Shown here piece by piece: positions 59,267 through 64,000 of a DNA stretch of 64,000 nucleotides. This stretch comes from Stenotrophomonas sp. MMGLT7. Its GTDB lineage: Bacteria > Pseudomonadota > Gammaproteobacteria > Xanthomonadales > Xanthomonadaceae. Each line of letters begins with the position of its first letter. The first letter of the stretch is position 1. The translations under genes were made by a program, and so were the position numbers. The DNA is taken from NCBI RefSeq assembly GCF_021168555.1, contig NZ_JAJOZS010000006.1, forward strand, positions 124,001 to 188,000. Direction: 5' to 3'. Under the pieces are notes generated by a model. That model saw only the letters and a list, made by a program, of their open reading frames with translations, was not told the DNA's origin and ran no database searches.

Positions 59267-60637
59267 CTACCCCTGGATCGAAACGAACACGACCAGCACC
59301 CCGGCCGGCACCACGTAGCGCACCGCGAATCGCCACAGCTTGAACAGCCTGGCATTGCCCATGCGCAGCTCGCGCGCGACCGTCTCGCCGGACAGCGCCC
59401 AGCCGGCGATCAACGCCACCATCAGCCCGCCGAGCGGCATCATGATGTTGGATGCCAGGTAGTCGATCAGGTCGAACGGCGTCCTGCGCGAGTCGATGCC
59501 GATCCAGGTCAGCGGATGCACGTCCTTCCAGCGGTTGAAGGAGAACACCGTGACGAATCCGGCCAGCCAGATCGCCAGGCCCGACAGCCAGACCAGTGCA
59601 CGGCGGCCCAGGCGCGAGCGTTCCTCCAGCCACGCCACGATGGATTCCTGCATGACGATGGTGGCGGTCAGTGCGGCGAAGGAGAGCAGCATGAACAGCA
59701 GTGCGCCGAACACCGCACCGCCGGGCATCTGCGCGAAGGCCACCGGCAGGGTGACGAAGATCAGGCCGGGGCCCTGCGCCGGTTCCAGCTGGAAGTGGAA
59801 CACCAGCGGGAAGATCGACATGCCGGCCAGCAGCGCCACCAGGCCCTGCGCGAAGGCCACGGTCAGCACCGCCTTGGCGATGGAGTATTCCGGCTTCATG
59901 TAGGCGCCCATGGTCATCATCACGCCGACACCGATGCCCAGCGAGAAGAACGCCTGGCCGACCGCGGCGATCACCACCTGCCAGCTGATCTGCGAGAAGT
60001 CCGGCACGAACAGGAAGCGCGCAGCGGCGCCTGCATCGGCGAAGGCGAGCGCGAACACCAGCAGTCCGATCAGGATCAGGAAGCGCAGCGGCGTCAGCAC
60101 GCCGGCCACCCGCTCGATGCCCTTGTTGACGCCGAAGCCGAGGACCAGGGCGGTGACGGCCACGAAGAAGCCCGAGCAGGCCAGCATTGCCACGGGGTTG
60201 CCCATCATCGTGGCCTGCACCTGCGCGGCGCTCTCGGCGGTCATCCCGGCGAAGCCGCGGGTGACGGACAGCACGAAGTAGTACAGCATCCAGCCGCACA
60301 CCACGAAGTAGAAGCTCAGGATCAGGAAGATGCAGGTCAGGGCCAGCCAGCCGAACCCTTTCCAGGCCCGGGCGATGCCGTAGCGGTCCACCAGCACCTG
60401 CATGTTGCCCATCACGCTGCGGCCGCCGAGGCGGCCGAGCAGCATCTCCGCCATCAGCGCCGGGATCGCCAGCACCAGCAGCGCGATGAAGTACAGCGCG
60501 ACGAACAGGCCGCCGCCGTTGACCCCCGCCAGGTAGCTGAATTTCCAGACGTTGGCGATGCCGGCCTCGGTGCCGATGGCCGCGATCAGGAACAGCAGGT
60601 TGGAGGACCAGGTACGAGGGGCGGTCGCGGTGCTCAT
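59267..60637 (-). CDS. Neurotransmitter:sodium symporter (NSS) family transporter
   Basis: A 456-residue NSS-family protein with about 11-12 helices. The helix 1 pattern IGTEAGIANVWKFSYLAGVNGGG is the Na+ and substrate-binding signature (LeuT, TnaT). QAFFSLGIGVGVMMTMGAYM is helix 6, with the unwound GxG segment. Bacterial members carry amino acids; TnaT carries tryptophan. An aromatic amino acid or indole acid substrate would suit the locus, but this cannot be read from sequence alone. It begins four bases after the upstream AKR stop. Confidence 0.9.
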   Translation of the reverse strand: MSTATAPRTWSSNLLFLIAAIGTEAGIANVWKFSYLAGVNGGGLFVALYFIALLVLAIPALMAEMLLGRLGGRSVMGNMQVLVDRYGIARAWKGFGWLALTCIFLILSFYFVVCGWMLYYFVLSVTRGFAGMTAESAAQVQATMMGNPVAMLACSGFFVAVTALVLGFGVNKGIERVAGVLTPLRFLILIGLLVFALAFADAGAAARFLFVPDFSQISWQVVIAAVGQAFFSLGIGVGVMMTMGAYMKPEYSIAKAVLTVAFAQGLVALLAGMSIFPLVFHFQLEPAQGPGLIFVTLPVAFAQMPGGAVFGALLFMLLSFAALTATIVMQESIVAWLEERSRLGRRALVWLSGLAIWLAGFVTVFSFNRWKDVHPLTWIGIDSRRTPFDLIDYLASNIMMPLGGLMVALIAGWALSGETVARELRMGNARLFKLWRFAVRYVVPAGVLVVFVSIQG

Positions 60638-60641
60638 CGGC

Positions 60642-62027
60642 TCACTTGTGCAGGTCGTACTTCATGATGCGGCCGTGGCGGCCCTCGATGTCGCGTTCGA
60701 GTACGTAGACGTCGCCGGGCGGACCGCGGCGACGCGAGGTGACCGCCTCGATCGCCGCCAGGTCCTGCGCGTCCAGCGCCAGCGCGCCGATGCGGCGGTG
60801 CGCGGGCAGGTGCGCGGCACTGGTGGCGCCGACGATGGCGGCGGCGACAGCGGGGCGCATCAGCACCGCGGCGCTGGCGACGGTGGCGATGTCGCAGTCG
60901 TGGCGATGGGCGATCGCCGCCAGCGCGCGCAGCAGCTCCTGGAACAGTGTCCAGCCGCCGAAGTCCTCGATGATCAGCTTGTACTTGGTCAGCGAGCGGT
61001 TGCCGAAGGGAGCGGCCGGCTCGGGCTGGCCCAGCCAGCGCTCGGACAGGAAGCCGCCGGCGACCGTGCCGTAGCACAGCAGGGCGATACCGTGGCGTTG
61101 GCAGAAATCCGCCATGCCGTGCTCGGGCCGGTCGTCGAGCACCGAGTACTGCACCTGGTGGCTGAGCACGCGCACGCCGGCGTCAGTCAGTTCGCGCAGG
61201 TGGGCGAGGTCGAAGTTGGTCGTGCCGATGTGGAGGATTTTGCCGGCCTGCTGCAGGCGCTGCAGTTCCAAGGCCGCCTCGACGTAGCCGGGAATTTCGA
61301 AGTTCCACCAGTGGAACTGCACCAGATCCAGCGCTTCCTGCTTGAGGCGGCGCAGCGAGCGGTCGATGCTGGCCTCCACTCGCTTGCGCTCCAGCGAGGC
61401 CAGTTCGGCCAGGTCCGGCACGAACTTGGTGTGTACGCGGACCGAGCGGGCCAGGTCCGGATAGGCTGCGCGGAAGTCGCCGATCATCTCCTCCACGCCG
61501 GTGTAGATGTCGGCGCAGTCGAAGGTGGTGATGCCAGCCTCGACGAAGCTGGCCATGTCGCGCAGGGCCTGTCCCCGGTCGATCGCGCCGTGGTCGCCGG
61601 ACAGGTGCCAGCCACCCTTGATCAGGCGCGAGATCCGGTAGCCCGGTGCCAGTGTGGTCTGCGGGATCGAAGCCGGCGCGGACTCTGGCAGCGCCACCGC
61701 AGTGGTCTCGGAGCGGTTGAAGCGGCGCTTGCCGGTGCGGGTGATCCTCAGGCGCACGGGGCAGTTCGGGTCCGGGTTGGCGATTTCCTCGTCGGAGCTC
61801 ATCCAGTCCAGCACGTCGGTCTCGCGCTGCTTGGCCGCCAGCAGCGGCAGCACTGCGGCGAGCGAGTAGATGGAGAATCCCTGGCCCGGCGGCAGGTACA
61901 GCATCTCGCCGCGCAGTTCGAAGTAGTCGCCCGGGCGGGCGCCGCTGTAGACCTTCGCGCCCGGTGGCGCCACGGCCTCGACCCTGAGGTCGTAGAGTTC
62001 AAAGCTGTCGTTCTGTTCTGCAGCCAC
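60642..62027 (-). CDS. TIGR04076-like domain fused to aldo/keto reductase
   Basis: A 461-residue two-domain protein. Residues 1 to about 105 resemble the small TIGR04076 family (RPGDYFELRGEMLYLPPGQG, NPDPNCPVRLRITRTGKR). From about residue 115 an aldo/keto reductase barrel follows: IKGGWHLSGDHG, TTFDCADIYTG with catalytic Asp/Tyr, HTKFVPD with Lys, DLVQFHWWNFE. It should reduce or oxidise a carbonyl with NADP(H). I chose the GTG at 62027 because AGGAG lies 12 bases upstream; an ATG at 62111 would add an Arg-rich, non-conserved leader. The unit continues into the NSS transporter. Confidence 0.8.
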   Translation of the reverse strand: MAAEQNDSFELYDLRVEAVAPPGAKVYSGARPGDYFELRGEMLYLPPGQGFSIYSLAAVLPLLAAKQRETDVLDWMSSDEEIANPDPNCPVRLRITRTGKRRFNRSETTAVALPESAPASIPQTTLAPGYRISRLIKGGWHLSGDHGAIDRGQALRDMASFVEAGITTFDCADIYTGVEEMIGDFRAAYPDLARSVRVHTKFVPDLAELASLERKRVEASIDRSLRRLKQEALDLVQFHWWNFEIPGYVEAALELQRLQQAGKILHIGTTNFDLAHLRELTDAGVRVLSHQVQYSVLDDRPEHGMADFCQRHGIALLCYGTVAGGFLSERWLGQPEPAAPFGNRSLTKYKLIIEDFGGWTLFQELLRALAAIAHRHDCDIATVASAAVLMRPAVAAAIVGATSAAHLPAHRRIGALALDAQDLAAIEAVTSRRRGPPGDVYVLERDIEGRHGRIMKYDLHK

Positions 62028-62175
62028 GGGTATCGGTTGCTCCTTGGGGACGGATCGCCGCCGCCGGCGCGCCGATGTCGGTTCCGGGAGGATGCGATGC
62101 CGCAGAAGCATCGTGGAATTGGGTTGGCATTGGGGGATGACTTAGTTGCCGCCGCCGCAACGGTCGGGGGTGCCG

Positions 62176-63141
62176 TCAGGTGTGGCGCGCCTTGTCCAAC
62201 GGCGGCAGGCCGCGCAGGTAGGCGTCCAGAGTGGTCATCAACAGCGACGGGCCCGGCGGCAGCCGGCGGCCGATCCGGCGGATCACCGATACCGAGGTGC
62301 TTTCGCGGAACGCCGGGTTGTCCAGTGGGATCGCGACGAACTGGCCCTTCGACAGTTCCTTGGACGCGGCCAATACCGAGAACAGGGTGATGAACTGCCC
62401 GGAATGCAGCAGGTCGCGGATCATGTTGATCGAGTTGGAGGTGACACTGGGCTCCAGCGTGATCTGCTCGGCCGCCTCGCCCTGGCGCAGCAGCTGGCGG
62501 GTGCGGTTGGACGGCTCGGGCAGACACAGGTTGTAGGCGCCGAGGTCGGCCAGCTTGAGGCTCTCGCGGCCGGCGAGGGGATGGTTGTGCTTCATCACCA
62601 CCCGCAGCGGTTGCGGGACCGACACCTGTACGCGGATGCGCGGGTCCTCGACCGGGCCGTAGACCAGGCCGAGATGGGCCTCGTCCTCGGCCACCATGCG
62701 CGTGACCTCGTTGGACGAGACGACCATCTGCACGCTCAGGGTGATGCCGCCATGCTTGCGGCTGAAGGCAGCAATCACCTCGGTCAGTCCCTTGCCGATG
62801 AAGCCCTCGCCGAGCGCGAGCTTGATGCGCCCGGAGCGCAGCGACTTCAGGTCGGCGAGCTGGGCCTCGAAGGCTTCGCTATGGCTCATCTGCTCCTGGT
62901 AGTAGCGCATGCCCAGTTCGCCGGCTTCGGTCAGGATGATGTTGCGGCGGCCGTGCTCGATCATCGTCACTCCGGCCTCGGCCTCCAGCTGCGCGATCTG
63001 CCGGCTGATCGAGGAAACCGCCACGCCCAGCTTGTCCGCAGCGGCGCGCATCGAGCCAAGCCGGTACGACTCGTACAGGTAGCGAAAGTTCAGGCCGTTC
63101 ATGGCAATGTCGATGACGTGGGGGGAGTCCGTCTTTAGCAT
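62176..63141 (-). CDS. LysR-type transcriptional regulator
   Basis: A 321-residue LysR regulator. The N-terminal winged helix-turn-helix is FRYLYESYRLGSMRAAADKLGVAVSSISRQIAQLE, and the C-terminal effector domain starts near RSGRIKLALGEGF. It is the first gene of the minus-strand unit (AKR, NSS transporter, SnoaL-like protein, esterase), which it probably controls together with itself. It could also act on the plus-strand units, because no MarR-type iacR is present in the window. Start choice: ATG 63141 gives a 13-residue leader; ATG 63102 is equally possible. Confidence 0.88.
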   Translation of the reverse strand: MLKTDSPHVIDIAMNGLNFRYLYESYRLGSMRAAADKLGVAVSSISRQIAQLEAEAGVTMIEHGRRNIILTEAGELGMRYYQEQMSHSEAFEAQLADLKSLRSGRIKLALGEGFIGKGLTEVIAAFSRKHGGITLSVQMVVSSNEVTRMVAEDEAHLGLVYGPVEDPRIRVQVSVPQPLRVVMKHNHPLAGRESLKLADLGAYNLCLPEPSNRTRQLLRQGEAAEQITLEPSVTSNSINMIRDLLHSGQFITLFSVLAASKELSKGQFVAIPLDNPAFRESTSVSVIRRIGRRLPPGPSLLMTTLDAYLRGLPPLDKARHT

Positions 63142-63264
63142 GTGCCGATCGGCGAGGGCAAATGGTCGCACCCGGCGGCGGGGCTGGGCCGCCGCGCGGG
63201 GCGCATGCATGGCTTGCACGATGGCCGGCCTATGATGCGCGGCCGTTCCAACCCGTGTCCGTGC

Positions 63265-64000
63265 ATGAGTCAAGCTCTCGTATGGTTCCGGCGCGACCTG
63301 CGCCTGGACGACAATCCGGCCCTGCACGCGGCGCTCGCCGCCGGCCACAGGCCGATCCCCGTGTACATCCATGCGCCGGAGGAAGAGGGCGAGTGGGCGC
63401 CGGGGGCGGCTTCGCGGGCCTGGCTGCGGCGTTCGCTGCTGGCCCTCGATGCATCGCTGCGCCAGCGCGGGTCGCGGCTGCTGGTGCTGGCCGGCCCGAG
63501 CGCGCAGCGGCTGCACGAACTGGCCGCCGGCAGCGGCGCGGCGGCGGTGTACTGGAACCGCGACTACACCCCGGCCGCACAGGCGCGCGATACCGGGATC
63601 AAGCGTTCGCTGCGCGAAGCCGGCGTCGAGGCGCACAGTTTCAACGGCTCGCTGCTGCTGGAGCCGTGGGCGCTGGCGACCGGGCAGGGCACGCCGTACA
63701 AGGTGTTCACCCCGTTCTGGCGCAACGCGCTGACGCGCCTGTCGTTGCCGCCGCCGCTGCCTGCGCCGGCGTCGTTGCCATCCCCGCCGGATGCGCTGCA
63801 GGGCGTGGAAATCGCTGCACTCGGGCTGCAGCCGAGCCCGGCATGGGACTCGGGCTTCTGGGAACGCTGGCAACCGGGCGAGGCCGGCGCACAGGAGGCG
63901 CTGCAGGTCTTCGCCGAAGGCGCGCTGCAGGACTACCGGCAGCAGCGCGACCGTCCCGACCGCGTCGGCACCTCGCAGCTGTCGCCGCACCTGCACTTCG
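63265..64000 (+). CDS. phrB: Deoxyribodipyrimidine photolyase (N-terminal part; runs off the window)
   Basis: The first 245 residues of a cryptochrome/photolyase family enzyme that repairs cyclobutane pyrimidine dimers using light, FAD and an antenna chromophore. The start MSQALVWFRRDLRLDDNPAL is diagnostic, YWNRDYTP and YKVFTPFWRN are antenna-domain motifs, and TSQLSPHLHF begins the FAD domain. The stop lies beyond 64000. It is divergent from the LysR gene, with 123 bases between the starts, and marks the right edge of the catabolic island. Confidence 0.93.
   Translation, partial: MSQALVWFRRDLRLDDNPALHAALAAGHRPIPVYIHAPEEEGEWAPGAASRAWLRRSLLALDASLRQRGSRLLVLAGPSAQRLHELAAGSGAAAVYWNRDYTPAAQARDTGIKRSLREAGVEAHSFNGSLLLEPWALATGQGTPYKVFTPFWRNALTRLSLPPPLPAPASLPSPPDALQGVEIAALGLQPSPAWDSGFWERWQPGEAGAQEALQVFAEGALQDYRQQRDRPDRVGTSQLSPHLHF

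Noticed and set aside
32404-63141. Mobile genomic island with integrase or prophage
   Set aside because: No integrase, transposase, tRNA attachment site or phage gene was seen, and base composition looks like that of the flanks. Acquisition by transfer is possible but not shown.

Overview
The window is GC-rich DNA from a gammaproteobacterium, most probably a member of the Xanthomonadaceae (Lysobacter/Luteimonas/Pseudoxanthomonas group). The reasons are the gene content (class I fumarase, M3 dipeptidase, several TonB-dependent receptors, glycine-zipper proteins, a small conserved membrane protein) and the families of short palindromic intergenic repeats, such as inverted GTAGGAGCGACTTCAGTCGC and GTAGAGCCGAGC units. 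No rRNA, tRNA, CRISPR array, transposase or integrase was seen.

Bases 1-32000 are mostly housekeeping genes. They encode a GNAT protein, a DUF3298 lipoprotein, cyclopropane fatty acid synthase, a periplasmic dipeptidyl peptidase with a TTG start, ferredoxin-NADP reductase, an ABC exporter, a BON protein, an amidinotransferase-fold hydrolase, fumarase, a translationally coupled peroxiredoxin/DsbA pair, glutathione transferases, phospholipase A with an ArsC-like protein, cold-shock protein, TcdA, TatD, asparagine synthetase, an FMN reductase and DnaB. Embedded here (14330-19347) is a tandem glycine riboswitch followed by an intrinsic terminator. It stands in front of a TonB-dependent receptor and a secreted M20 amidohydrolase, an unusual target for this riboswitch.

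Bases 32404-63141 form a catabolic island. The first transcription unit (32404-42864) carries a transaminase, a PanE-like reductase fused in frame to a class II aldolase, and then nine genes that match, in composition and order, the indole-3-acetic acid degradation genes iacHABICDEFG (amidase, flavin monooxygenase, small protein, SnoaL-like protein, Rieske dioxygenase alpha and beta, SDR, ferredoxin reductase, flavin reductase). Nearly all junctions overlap by ATGA or GTGA. Two further plus-strand units follow. One is a TonB receptor with a secreted GH3 beta-glucosidase (43187-48113). The other is a TonB receptor with HyuA/HyuB ATP-dependent lactamase subunits, an MFS transporter and an alpha/beta hydrolase (48467-57077). 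A converging minus-strand unit (63141 to 57125) encodes a LysR regulator, an aldo/keto reductase fused to a TIGR04076-type domain, an NSS-family sodium symporter, a secreted SnoaL-like protein and a Tat-exported carboxylesterase.

The leaders of the three plus-strand units share a sequence motif around GCAACGA, which suggests co-regulation. My interpretation is a locus for scavenging and degrading plant auxin and its conjugates or oxidised forms: outer-membrane uptake, release from sugar or ester conjugates, lactam opening and Iac-type ring breakdown. Only the iac assignment is strong; the role of the flanking genes is inferred. The window ends inside a DNA photolyase gene.
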